This document shows positions 43,701-55,292 of a DNA stretch of 64,000 nucleotides, one piece after another. Source of the stretch: Phragmites australis. Its lineage: Eukaryota > Streptophyta > Magnoliopsida > Poales > Poaceae. The notes under the pieces are model-generated. The model saw only the letters and a list, made by a program, of their open reading frames with translations. It was not told the DNA's origin and did no database searches. Position numbers and translations under genes: made by a program. Each line of letters opens with the position of its first letter. Position 1 is the first letter of the stretch. The stretch spans positions 10,423,501 to 10,487,500 of the forward strand of contig NC_084942.1 in NCBI RefSeq assembly GCF_958298935.1, given 5' to 3'.

Positions 43701-46430
43701 CCACTCGACCAACCAACACCAACAACCCAACACGATAACCATTGTGAAAGTAATTTAACCTATAGCTCGCAAACGATGGGACGTTCCACCGCTCGACATT
43801 TACCAAGGACTTATGCATTGCTAAGCATCTCGCATCATTATTAAGTTAGACCTTAGCATGATTAAACCCAGGCTACAAGGATATGGATCAACAATACATC
43901 AACGTAGAGACAATGCAATTCAACATTGGATCTACCCATCAAAACCCAACATTGACTCCCTATATATGCAAACCTATACGTAAGCATAATTTATCAATAT
44001 TTAGACTTCATTCAATACGATAAAGGTGCAATATGATAGATGCTTGCCTTGCTGCCCTGGATCAGAAAAGTGGGGTGCCTCCGAATCGCCCTTGCTCGTC
44101 GGAATCGTTGGATCAGCGCTCTCTAAAAAAGAATAACGCGTGCAATGGCATGAGTATGGATGAAATGCAACAATGCATGCCATAAGATGCGCAAAACATG
44201 TTAAAAGTGCAAAAATACGAGCTAAAATAAAATTGGGATTTAAACCAATTTGAAAAGTTACTGAAAGTGCGGAACCTCCGGACATATGCGGACTATCCGC
44301 ACAATTGTGCGGAACATCCGAACATTGCATAACTCAGGCAAACTCCGGACTATCCAGACTTTTCTCCGGATACTCTGGACATGTGCGGACACTCCGGACT
44401 TTTATCTGGACACTCCGGATCTGGGCTGAAAATGTGTTTTTCGATGATTCGTCGATCAATTTAACTCCAAACTTGAATCTATGCCACATACACCTGCGCA
44501 TATACCATACCAAGGGTTCTAGACTAACTTTGCGGCTTAACCCTAAGAAAATCTTGAATACAATTCAAATTGTCATTTTTCTAGAAAGAGCGGACCCTCC
44601 GCACTTGGGTGCGGAACCTCCGCACTTGTGCGGACTATCCGTACTTTTATGCGGATACTCCGCACTACCCAGAACCTCTCTGATTTGGAGAAAAATTTGC
44701 TAAATCGATTTGCAATCTTTTCCAAACTAAAGAGGAACATGCTTTAGATGGTTTATGGAGCCCATAATTCATTCATCGACCTAGCAACTCGATTACTAGC
44801 TCAAAACTCATCTAAATCCTCATTTTGGTCCAAAATCTCAAAAACTCATGAACTTTGCTAAAACTCAAAATTGATCAACCAAACCATGAATTCTTGCCAT
44901 GGGGAGCCTAAGAGACTTACTCAAGATGCTTGTGGAGTTGTGTGACCGTTGGGAAGTGGAGGAAATGGAGGGAAATCGAAAAACTCCGGTGTTCCTTGAG
45001 CTTCAACCAAGAACACCAAAAGACATAAAACCTAACTTGAATCTTTCGAGAAAACGAAAATGAATTGGATGGATGAGTAGCTTATGGGCTCTAGAATGCC
45101 ATGGTACCACATGCATACCTTCAATCCTTCTCTAGAGCTCGGATTTCAGAAGAAATGGAGAGAGGGAGTGAGAGCTTGAGTGGGGAGGGGGAGCTGCAGT
45201 TGCTGCTGCATGTGTGGGAGTGAGGGAGCAGGTGGGAGAGAGAGAGGGGGCAGGTGGGCTGCCCCTTTGGAGTGGTTGGAGGGTGGGGCCATATGTGAGG
45301 CCCACAGGTAAGTGAAAAGGGTCTGTTTTCACTGCGAATTTAATCATTTTCTCTCCCGGATTTCTTTCTCTCATCCAAATGATTTCAAACGAATTGCATT
45401 AGTGTCACCAAAAGAATTACACAAAATTAAACATAATTCTTAAGAAATATAATTATGCTTAATTATGTGATTATGGAAGTTGGAACGTGACATCTTGATT
45501 GTATTCGGGATCCTCCTCACTCCTGACACTTCCCGCACAACACTCACAGAACTCTGGTTGCTCTACAATTATGACTACGATCAATAATGGCTATACTAGA
45601 GAAGAATCAAATAACAAAAAATGGAAAGCCAAATGAGCCCTAATAGATATCACAATATGATAGATGAGTAGATCTCAATTTTAGATGAATTTCAGTGAAA
45701 GAATCATCGAAATCGGAGCTAGAACGGAGAAGTTATGGCTCCTGAAAGATTTAATCTAAATTAAAACAGAAAATTGCAAAATTTTACTATTCATGGTGGG
45801 GCCCACGAGTGGGACCCACGTGAACAGTGAATGTGGCCCACTGAATAGTAGCTTGGTGGGGCCCACATGAATAGTGACCATATGAGCTGAGTTGGGCTTA
45901 ACCTGGGCTTAGATGGTGCCAGGCTGCATAGTGTTAGGCCCGCTCGGGTCTTGGGCTGGTGGCTAACAAGCTACGGAAGCTAGGCTGGCCCACAGATACA
46001 CGGCCTTTGGCAGCCGGGCCGACCTGGCAGTCCAGCCGGCCACTGGGTCGAGCCATGGCCTAATTCGCTAGGCTGAGCAACGGCCCGAGGCCGCTTCAAG
46101 TGCGCGCGCGAGAGCTGGCGCTGGACGAGCGGCAGAGTGGAGGGGGAAATCGGCCAGCGGTAAGAAATCGATGGCGGTGCGCATTGGGAAGCTCACTGGA
46201 GAAGGGTTCCAGCCACGGTTTTAGGAGGACGAAAGCACGCTAGCCTACTACGCAATACGGCGAACTCAGCTAGGAGCTCATCGACGACTGCGCGCGGTAA
46301 GAATGACGCCAGATCACGACCGGAGAGTGAGCACAGGCGCAGGGGAAAACGGGTTGCACCTCCCCTGCATGGGGAGGGGCCTGCCTGCAAAGAAAAGAGG
46401 CCTAGCGCCTCTAGGCATCATGGCACGATG
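40797..46430 (-). repeat. gypsy-type LTR, minus orientation, split by solo LTR E
   Basis: The plus-strand start TGTAAGACCCCAGACCC is the reverse of a GGGTCTGGGGTCTTACA LTR end. Left part 40797-42431 and right part from 45493 are one LTR interrupted by solo LTR E, shown by TCTTG on both sides. The right end is not fixed; MULE coding sequence begins near 46435. No primer site adjoins 40797, so this is a 3' or solo LTR. Confidence 0.5.
42432..45492 (-). mobile_element. solo LTR E of the element-D family (3061 bp)
   Basis: On the minus strand it starts TGTCACGTTCCAACTTCC and ends GGTTCCTCACA, as the LTR of D does. TCTTG at 42427-42431 and 45493-45497 is a perfect target duplication. It contains GCGGAnnnTCCGC and CCGGAnnnTCCGG palindromes (44270-44670) and the mini reading frame at 42818-42886. 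No internal region is present. Confidence 0.92.
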
Positions 46431-46434
46431 GTCG

Positions 46435-46981
46435 GATCACATCACAAAGCAATTGGTGCCTCTGCATCAACACCATGATCTCGACAAGTTGTGATCATGT
46501 GGGAATATGGCTTATGCAACAAGGTCGATACGCCACATGTGCAAGTATTCGTGATGATAACCACCTTGTGCTTCCTTACACCGCGGTGCTCTCCTCCCAC
46601 AGTCATTCCCCCTCCCTCAATAACCTAATACATCGATGTGTCCAGGTCAAAATAGGTCACCTTCAGAGCATCAGCGCTCTTCTTTGCCTTGGCAAGCTCG
46701 CTAGCAACCCGTGGGACCCACATCTTGTTTCTCATCGTTAGAGCCTTAGCATCACAGAGTCGTTCTACGAACCACTCCGCGCACTTCTAGAATGTGTATG
46801 AGGCAATTGCAGTAATAGGCAACGAACGAACATCCTTAAGCAAACGAAGATCTCGGCCATGTTCCTTGTCATGGAGACGTGGCGCCGGCTTCCCGTATCG
46901 TGCGTGAGGGACCACATTTCTTTGTTAGGCATCAAACCATTAAGGAATTCTTTCCCCTGCTCATTTGTCTTCAACAACAAC
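46435..46981 (-). pseudogene. MULE transposase, C-terminal piece with SWIM finger
   Basis: Reading leftward from 46981: LNGLMPNKEMWSLTHDTGSR and MTRNMAEIF, a segment typical of plant MULE transposases after the catalytic domain. Then ERLCDAKALTMRNKMW, ASELAKAKKSAD, and a degenerate SWIM zinc finger, CTCGVSTLLHKPYSHMITTC, where the third cysteine is Tyr. It continues the coding sequence on the other side of the 870-bp solo LTR at 47852. Confidence 0.75.
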
Positions 46982-47851
46982 TGTTGGGGGGAAAATAAGC
47001 CAACCTAAGGATAACGGTTGAAGATCACCATCCAGGTCCCTACGGAGCCTTGATCTCTGAACCCTTTGTTAAAAGATTGATCTCCGATATCATCAGATCC
47101 TTTCACGGTACTCCTTCACACCTACGAAGTCTTCCCTTGGCTCCACCGGTTTGACCTCCCGAAGCCTTCCAAAACACGGCCTCCCGAAGTCCCGGCCCTC
47201 CGGGGTCCTGCTTCCCAAAGCCGCCACCTCCCTGTTCTATGCCTCCTGAGGCCCCCACCTCGGGTTGATCGGACCGCCTTCCCGAAGGCGGCGGGGTGAG
47301 TCAGCAAGCCCTGGGAAGATCTGCCGAAAGGGGAGTGCCGGTCATGCTTTGCCTACAAGGAAGTGACCGACATTAAAGGCCTAGGCTAATGGACGCCACT
47401 CTGACACCCGGCGTGATGAGGACTATCCTGACACCCCTGATAGTGCGGCGCTGGGCCACAATTGGCGACCGGCTCACCCCCTTCAGGGGATAGGCATCAC
47501 GATAATTACCACGGCAGATATTTATCTCCTCGATAAGATAGAAGGTAGTTATCCGGGATAAGGCCCAGTAATTTGGTCAGATCCCGGATATTTGTACATT
47601 ATGATAACTTGTACGCCAAGCTACGCATGACCCTATAAATAGGAGGCCAAAGTCCTTAGGGAAAGGAAAAACAGGGCACACATCGGAAAAGAACACGCAT
47701 CACAGCGAATGTTGTGATACTCCTCCCAGAGTGATACATTTTCATACTCGTGGTGTTCCTTCCTCTCAAACTTCGTCTCCAAGCTTCAGTCTTCTCCTTA
47801 GAAGAAACTCACGCTGTACTTGCTAGGGAAAGACAAACTCTTGCTCCAACA
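46982..47851. mobile_element. solo LTR (870 bp) inside the MULE transposase
   Basis: TGTTGGGGGGAAAATAAGCC ... CTTGCTCCAACA, with TGTTGG/CCAACA inverted ends and a perfect ACAAC target duplication (46977-46981 and 47852-47856). There is no coding sequence. A TATAAATAG-like box near 47633 suggests the plus strand is the transcript sense. The family is not identified. Confidence 0.82.
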
Positions 47852-49189
47852 ACAACTTCTTCATATTTTCTTCAAATAGGCGTGGCTCCGTTTGTCGACA
47901 CGCCATCCTCGAATGGCTTGAAATTATCTTTAATCTTGTCGTGCCCTGTAAGATTTTGCACCAAGTGTCTCATGCACCACTGATGATGCACTTTTCCATG
48001 CCACGATATGTCCTCTCTGATCGCATTCAGAATACAAGCGTGCCTGTCAGATATTATACAAATCTCACAAGCAGGTCCCACAACCACTCTCCTGACAAGC
48101 CTCAGGAACCACACCCCAACAAGAAGTTCTCTCTTTCTTAACTAGACTGAATGCTAGAGGGACCAAATGACGATCGGCATCTACCCCAATAGCAATAAGT
48201 GGTGTGCCCTCATACTTCCCTGTCAGAATAGTCCCATAAATGGAGAAGGCATCCCAACAACGCTTGAAGGCTTCTATGCATTGTTCAAACGTCCAAAACG
48301 CCCTGAAGAATATATGTCTCCCATCACCCTCCCACGCAGTATTTGGTTTTGGCACATACTCAAAATGCATCCCAGGATTCTTCGATTTCATTGCGTGCAA
48401 CATGGCCGGGAAATGCTCGTATGCTTCAGCCCAATCCCCATAGCATATCTTCAGGGCACGTTGCTTCGAGCGCCATGCTTTGCCATACTTAATGTGATAC
48501 TTACAAATAATCTCAACAATCTCAATGAGGGCAGGCATCATAGGCATATGCTTCATCATATTGACTAACCGACTGGCAATGAACTTAGTGTCAATTGTTG
48601 GTGCTTCATCTCTAGCTCAGTGGTACCACAAGTGTGAGGTTGTACAACGCTAGTAATCTTCCATCGATCCATTCTATTCTCGCGTGCCCGAACGGTCCAC
48701 TGACAACCCCTCCATTATTTGATTATGTACCACCTTTTCTCGTGCGAGTGAACCATACGATACGGCTGATGGTGCAAAATTGCATACTCCTGCATCCATA
48801 TATTCACGCCTCCATAGTTGGGAAGATCATCCCCTTACTAATGATATTGGCTGAATCAATGGGGAGGCACAATTCTCTCCGTACTCCGCATCAGCCACTA
48901 CTCTATGCGCCTGGATAAGGTCCCTAAAATCAAGCACAAGGGGATCACGGCCTTTGACAAGCTTCCTCAAGGCAGCAATCTCTCTAGTGGACAACTTCCA
49001 CCGGTCGGTCATCATCCGAGTGAACAACTCTCACGTCCTCGTACGTCTTGTTGTCACCGAAAACACCTACATCCACCCGGTCGGTTGCAATGCAAACTCC
49101 AACTGAATCCTTAGGAACCACATTTCCAACATCATCAACAATGGGTGCTTCCATCATGTCACCATGAGGGACTTTGTGAATGTACTTGA
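47852..49189 (-). pseudogene. MULE transposase, central catalytic piece
   Basis: Minus-strand coding with several frames: TRMMTDRWKLSTREIAALRK (49020-48960), then FEQCIEAFKRCWDAFSIYGT, TGKYEGTPLIAIGVDADRHL and VPLAFSLVKKE (48380-48130), then MWFLRLVRRVVVGP, ICIISDRHACILNAI and VHHQWCMRHLVQNL (48115-47930). This is the MULE-type DDE domain. The first catalytic Asp (normally in a SIDGT context) is Tyr, the second (SDRH) is kept and the Glu region is lost. The left end meets the solo LTR at 47851 and the right end meets copia element F at 49190. Confidence 0.8.
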
Positions 49190-50681
49190 TGTTACCTAGA
49201 GGGGGGTGAATAGGCGTTTCTGAAATTTAAAACTCAGCAGCAGATTAAGATAGAGTCCAGATACTTCGGTCAAGTTCGGGTACTCCGGTGTCCGGAGTAT
49301 CCGGTCTTACTCAGATTATCCGGCCTATACAAGTGTGCGAAATCGAAATGAAACTAAGCAAGTCTACTTGAGTCTAAGTGTTACCACAAATTCTAATAGA
49401 TGTATGATGACCTTATCAATAACACCCTACAGTAGAACACTCACAAACAATAGAATTAGGAAAAATCCTCAAAAACAACAACAACAAGTAAAACTTGCAA
49501 GAAAGTAAAGGAGACAAAGGATTTATCCCGAAGTCCTGCCACCTCACTAAGAAGTGCCTACGTATCCGTTGAGGAGCTCACAAAGAGCCAAGTCTCTTTC
49601 AACCCTATCCTCTCCTAACGACCACAAAGATCAAGCTATGTGTTCTTACTCAAGTCAACGGGTGACTACAAACTTCCCGTGGCACTCCACAATCCTTAGG
49701 TGCTCTACGGGCGACGACTTACCGTCTAGGAGCACGAGGCTCCAAGAGAAAAAGATCACAAATGAAATCTTGACGACGAACTCAATGCTCAAAGATTGGA
49801 TTTTGGCTCACTAACTCAAATCTCTCTTCCAAACTCTAACTATCAAATCTTGCAATAATCTAAGCACTACAGAGATTTGGAGGGGCTCTTGAATGCTTTG
49901 GGAGGCTTTGTTAAGAAGTAGCTCAGTAACAACAGCAAGCATTCAATTCAAGAGGTAATGGAGTATTTATAGCTGTCCCTCAAAAAACTAGCCGTTAGTG
50001 TTCTACTTGACTTAACCCGGAGTATCTGGTGTACACCGGAGACTCCGGGTGGCACTTCAAAACCGAGCCCAGAATAGTGTCAGAACTAGCTGTTACAGTT
50101 CTGTTGAACTGACCCAGAGTATCCGGTGTACACCGGAGACTCCGGGTGGCACTTAACGCCACACAAAAATAGTCCGGAGACTTGACGGAGTCTCCGACCT
50201 CTCCAGATACCGGAGTATCCGGTGTACATCGGAGACTCTGACATTTTAAAAATAAATCGAAACTGAGATGCTCTGGCGTTGTCTCACTCGGAGACTCCGA
50301 ACAAAAACACTAGGTACCGGTGTATCCGGTGTATACCGGAGACTCCGGACTCAGAACAACTTAGCCTATTTTCCGGTGCCCGTGGGTGAATGTGTCTTTC
50401 AACTTTTGGTTCTAAGAGAACCTTTGAGCACTGAGACACCATCAAAACTATCAATTGCATCCCTCTTGATAGTACAGCTTTCCTAAACTCAATTTCAAAA
50501 ACAAAATTAAATAAAATCCTATTGAGTACTACAAATCGCTTCTCTTTTCTTTTTGAGGGATGCCAACATTGTATAACTTCACCAATGGAACTAAAGCATT
50601 TTCATAGCTTCAATAAACTCATTAGTCCCTTAATCATTTTGTCATCAATTAGCCAAAACACACTTAGGGGGCCTAGATGCA
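49190..50681 (-). repeat. 3' LTR of element F (1492 bp)
   Basis: On the plus strand it begins TGTTACCTAGAGGGGGGTGA and ends GGGGCCTAGATGCA. It aligns with 55293-55867 plus 58940-59773. It carries repeated CCGGAGTATCCGG and CCGGTGTACACCGG palindromes (for example 50123-50136). Confidence 0.88.
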
Positions 50682-51420
50682 CTTTTAATCTTCCCCTTTT
50701 TGTGATTAATGACAACATGATTAAAACTTACAAAAGATAATTGAATTTAAAGATTTTGAATTCTAGAATATACGGTGAGCTCCCCCTAAATTTGTGCATT
50801 GATTAAACATTTGATTTGAAATCAAATGCACATATTTACAAGGAAATTTTGCAAGAGCTCCCCCTGTATCCTAGGATCCGTCGGATGCAAGTGTGTGTGA
50901 ACATGAATATCCATGATGCATATGACAAGATATATCACTCAATATAAGAGAGAAACAAACATTACATAACAAACTTGAAATTGCATCACACTAACATAAA
51001 TTATCTTACAAATTTAAAGTTACCACTAGCACACCACACATAGTTCATCACAATTATTACATAGGTCTTAATGTCCAACGGAGAATAAACGATTACAAGG
51101 CTGAAACTGGTGGAGACAGAATAGACTAGCTGACCCGGAGTATCCGACCAGATACTCCGGTAGGGAGCAGAAACAGCAGACACGGAAATATTGAAATCTC
51201 TCCTCCTTTGGCATCAAGCACCAAAAAGAGAAGAGAAGCACGATGAAAAACTACTCATTGCCTGCCTCATAGATCTCATCTCCATCATCACGTCCCCGTT
51301 GCCATCATCGTCATCATCATTGGAGGAACTCACTCCATAGACCTCTTCCTCTTCAGATGAATCATCAACTTGTTGGGCTTGTGAACTCTCCGCAGCAGTT
51401 TGGGCTTCATCATACCATGC
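50682..51420 (-). other. 3' untranslated region of element F with multiple purine tracts
   Basis: Directly next to the LTR, the minus strand reads AAAAAGGGGAAGATTAAAAG, a likely polypurine tract. Two further AGGGGGAGCTC tracts occur at 50777-50787 and 50855-50865. Multiple tracts of this kind upstream of the 3' LTR are a reported trait of Sireviruses (from memory). Confidence 0.65.
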
Positions 51421-53038
51421 CTAAGTGTTCTCAAACTCAACTTGATCACTCTCGTCTTCTTCGGAAGCAATTGGAGAACAAGGCAGCTCAAGATTCATAA
51501 ATGCATACATAGCCTTTTGCCCCTTCTCCATCTTCTTTAACCTTGCATTTTGCTCTTTGATTTTTGTTGCATTGTGAGTGCAAATGTTGAAGATAGCCTT
51601 GAGAGCACTTTTGATGAAAGAAGATCCACGTGAGGGAGCATGCCTTGAAACCGTCTTTCTAACACTTGGGGCAACATGAGATGGAGAAAATGAAGGAGAA
51701 GGAGCCTTAATGCTCAACAGTCTCATCCGATAAGGCTCATGCTTAATCTCTTTAACAAAATTTTTCTTGGTCACCATCTCAATCAAGAACATGACGTAGG
51801 GAGCATATGCACAACTCTTGATGGGAGATTTAGATGTGAAAAGGATTTCTTCCCAAAGAAAATTAGCAACACTAAACGGTGCATGATCATTTGACATTAC
51901 GGCAAGAAGATTTCTTGATATGCTTTGCACCGAAGTGGCATCTCCACTCTTGGGGCCCAAAGTGAGGCAGAACAAAGAGTTCAAACACTTGTAAAACGGC
52001 CTCATCCCTGTAAGCTTGCCAAGTTTCACCTTTCCATGATTCATATACATAAAGGCCAATTCTTCTAAGGAGAGTTAATGCTCATTATGAATTTGATCCT
52101 TCTGAGTGTCACAAGCATCAAACTTGAAGTGATGAGCAAAAGCTCGATAGCTCATTTTGTACTTCTCACCCTCTGTCATCCAATACATAGATGAATTCTC
52201 CGTACGATCATACCAAACAGTGGCATAAAACTGAGCCACCACCTCTTCACTCCAATCATACTTGAGAGCCATAATATTTTTCACCTTCTTATGCTCACAA
52301 GCTGCATCGCCTCATTGAAGATTGATAATCCTTTTGAGCCATATAGTCTCAGTCAATCCATTGCGTATGAGTGATTGATTTCTTCTTTGTAAGAATTGCC
52401 GTCTCATAAAAGTCTGATTGGAAGTCATTCCAAAAACGATAATCTGTTACATTCTTCTCATAGTCATATGGGTTAACATGTCTCTCAGAATTCACCTTCG
52501 AAGCAATATTCATATAGTTGATTGTTTGTTTTAGCATCTCAAAAGTTGTGATTTTCTTAATAGGCTTATGAAGCTTCAAAGGGCCTATCACCACATTTCC
52601 TTCTTGCTCTTCCTCAATATCATCCCTGGGAGTGCCAGAACTAGTGCCCATAGCTTTACCCTTGCCTCTCTCTTCTCTTGTAGGCAGGGTTCCTCTACCT
52701 CTTCCTGCTGTAACTAGGGCTGTTTCCTTTCCTCTTCCTGTTCCCCTCCCTCTCACTACTTGATTCTTGGTTCTCCCATGAGCCACATGTGCACTTGGTA
52801 GCCCTTCATCTATCCCCTCATCAAGTCGAATGTCACGCCCAGTTGCTTTGGGTGACTTGACCTTCTTCACAACCTTGCAAAAATGCTCACCACTTCCATG
52901 TTCATTGCCACTATCCTCTGGTTGCGACGGAGCATTTTGACCTTGAGCTTGATGATCGCTCTTTTGCTTTTTCTTCCTTTCAAAAGCATGACCTTGTACA
53001 TATCTATCTCCTCCCATATTAAAGCTCCTAAGATTCAC
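51421..53038 (-). pseudogene. additional reading frame after pol of element F
   Basis: Three minus-strand pieces (53038-52349, 52284-52075, 52059-51421) form one decayed protein. The N-terminal half is charged and Arg/Gly-rich with GRTKNQVVRGRGTGRGKE. The middle has DWSEEVVAQFYATVWYD and TEGEKYKMSYRAFAHHF. The end has SPIKSCAYAPYVMFLIEMVT and a helical, possibly coiled-coil tail. Sireviruses often carry an envelope-like frame here, but I see no signal peptide or membrane segment, and the middle resembles a repetitive plant retrotransposon domain. Function unknown. Confidence 0.5.
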
Positions 53039-53954
53039 AAGAGAAACATGCTTTGAGATTGAGAGAAGATTGCACGAAGATTAGCATAGATGATTATAGG
53101 GCTGCTGGAAAAACAGGACAGGGCCGGAGTATCCGGCCTACCCCGGATACTCCAGGTAGCCCGACTCTGAGACAAAATTTTAGGTTTGAGGAATTTAGCT
53201 AAGACATTGCAAAACCCTTAGAGACCTGAGTTCTAGGAAGGATAAGAAGCATATTGACCAAACGGAATTGACTCTAGATGAAAGCATTGAGAGATCGAGT
53301 GATTCTTCAAGAATTTACCTTTTTAGGGCAAAAGAACCACGGAGAGTCGATCCACAATAAGGTCTGGAGATTCTGGCCTTGGGATGGTGGTGAATCAATG
53401 AAGAACACCAAAAATCCTTGGCCAAACTTAGAAATCACCGGAAAGAGTTCTTTTTGGAGACAGGGGTTGAAAAAATGAAGTTGTGGTAGAAAGAGAGCAA
53501 CTGCTCGGGTAGGGGAGGGTTAAAAACCTGGGAGGCCCAGACACTCCGGTCTGGTCCGGAGACTCCGGTGATGATAGATCCCGAATACTCCGGCCTAGCT
53601 TGAAGAGTCTGGGTTCTGTCAACTCGACAGAACTCAGCATACTCAGAGACAGTACCAGGTGCCGGATACTCTGGCCTGGTCCGGACATTCCGATACCTGG
53701 AACTTTGATAGAATTGGAAGTTTGAGCTAAGATTCGATAGGAAGTTTCGGGAGATGGATTGTTGGACATATAAGACATTTTTGCCACTTGTGATCAGCCA
53801 ACAAACATCATTATATAACTATGATCACAAGTAGCAAATTATGATCGTAAGATCAAAGGATCAAATATTTTTAAAAATAGCACACAAAATGCACTTTTGC
53901 AAACTTCTAGCTATCAAAGCTATAAAACTATAACAATCAAATGTATGCAACAGT
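53039..53954 (-). other. spacer between pol and the additional frame of element F
   Basis: No gene. Contains several degenerate CCGGAGTnTCCGG-like palindromes (53120-53160 and 53530-53700), like the LTR. Confidence 0.5.
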
Positions 53955-55292
53955 TCAAGCCACGTTGCGAGAATCTAGGATATTTAACTCACTTCTCAAC
54001 TCACAAAACCTTTGCTCATCTAGTGCCTTTGTGAGGATATCGGCTAGTTGTTTTTCGGTTCTCACATGGTAAATAGCGATATCTCCTTTAGTTGAGTGGT
54101 CTCTCAAGAAATGGTGCCTAATGTCTATGTGTTTACGTGATTGTTGGCTATTTTGATGACACTCTTATTGTCACATAAATGTGGGACTTTGGTCATATTA
54201 TAGCCATAATCTCTCAAGGTTTGCTTCATCTATAGGAGTTGAGCACAACAAGCTCCCACGGCAACATACTCAGCTTCGGCGGTAGATAGGGCTACGGAGT
54301 TTTGGTTCTTTGATGACCAAGACACTAAGGACCTAACCAAGAATTGGCAAGTCCTCGAGGTGCTCTTCCTATCCACTTTGCAACCGGCATAATCAGAATC
54401 CGAATAGCCGATAAGATCAAATGATGACCCTTTAGGATACCATAAGCCAAGGTAAGGTGTATAAACCAAATATCTAAGAATTCTCTTAATGGACACTAAA
54501 TGGCACTCTTTTAGAGAGGCTTGAAATCTTGCACACATGCACAAAGGTAAAGTAAAGAAACCAATCATGGAGCGATATACCTTTTGATCCACACCCTTGC
54601 CATCTTCATTGAGATCAAGATGACTATTTGCTTGCATGGGTGTCTTGATGGGTTTGGCATTTTTCATATCAAATTTCTTGAGCATATCCTTGATATATTT
54701 GGTTTCACAAATGAAAGTCCCTTCTTTAAGTTGTTTGATTTGAAATCCAAGAAAGAACTTTAACTCTCCCATCATAGACATCTCAAACCTCTTTGTCATG
54801 ATCCTACTAAATTCTTCACAAAAGAGTTGATTAGTAGAACCAAATATAATGTCATCGATATATATTTGGCAAACAAATAAATCATTATCAATATTTTTAG
54901 TAAAGAGAGTAGAATCGGCTTTGCGTATTTTCAAGCCCTTTTTAATAAGAAAGTCCCTAAGTATTCATACCATACTCTAGGTGCTTGCTTAAACCCATAG
55001 AGTGCCTTATGGAGTTTATAGACACGAGAAGGATACTTAGGATCTTCAAATCCGAGTAGTTGCTCCACATATACCAATTCAGATATTGGTTCATTTAAGA
55101 AAGCGCTCTTCACATCTATTTGATATAGCTTGAAATCATGGTGAGTAGCATAGGCTAATAATATACGAATTGACTCAAGCCTAGCTACGAGAGCATAAGT
55201 CTCATCAAAATCCAAACCTTCTATTTGTGTAAAGCCTTGAGCAACCAATCTTTCTTTGTTTCTTGTCACGATCCTGTTCTTATCTTGTTCGT
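53955..55292 (-). pseudogene. pol C-terminal half of element F (copia RT and RNase H)
   Basis: Starts abruptly inside RT (RNKERLVAQGFTQIEGLDF) at the junction with LTR sequence. Motifs follow: DVKSAFLN, YKLHKALYGFKQAPRVWYE, a frameshift near 54940, catalytic VCQIYIDDIIFGSTN, MSMMGELKFFLGFQI. RNase H: GYSDSDYAGCKVDRKSTSRT, LSTAEAEYVAVGACCAQLL, then a stop near 54230. Further on, TLRDYGYNMTKVPHLCDN and, in shifted frames, RTEKQLADI and CELRSELNILD end at 53955. The RT signature fits the Sirevirus/Maximus lineage. Confidence 0.85.
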
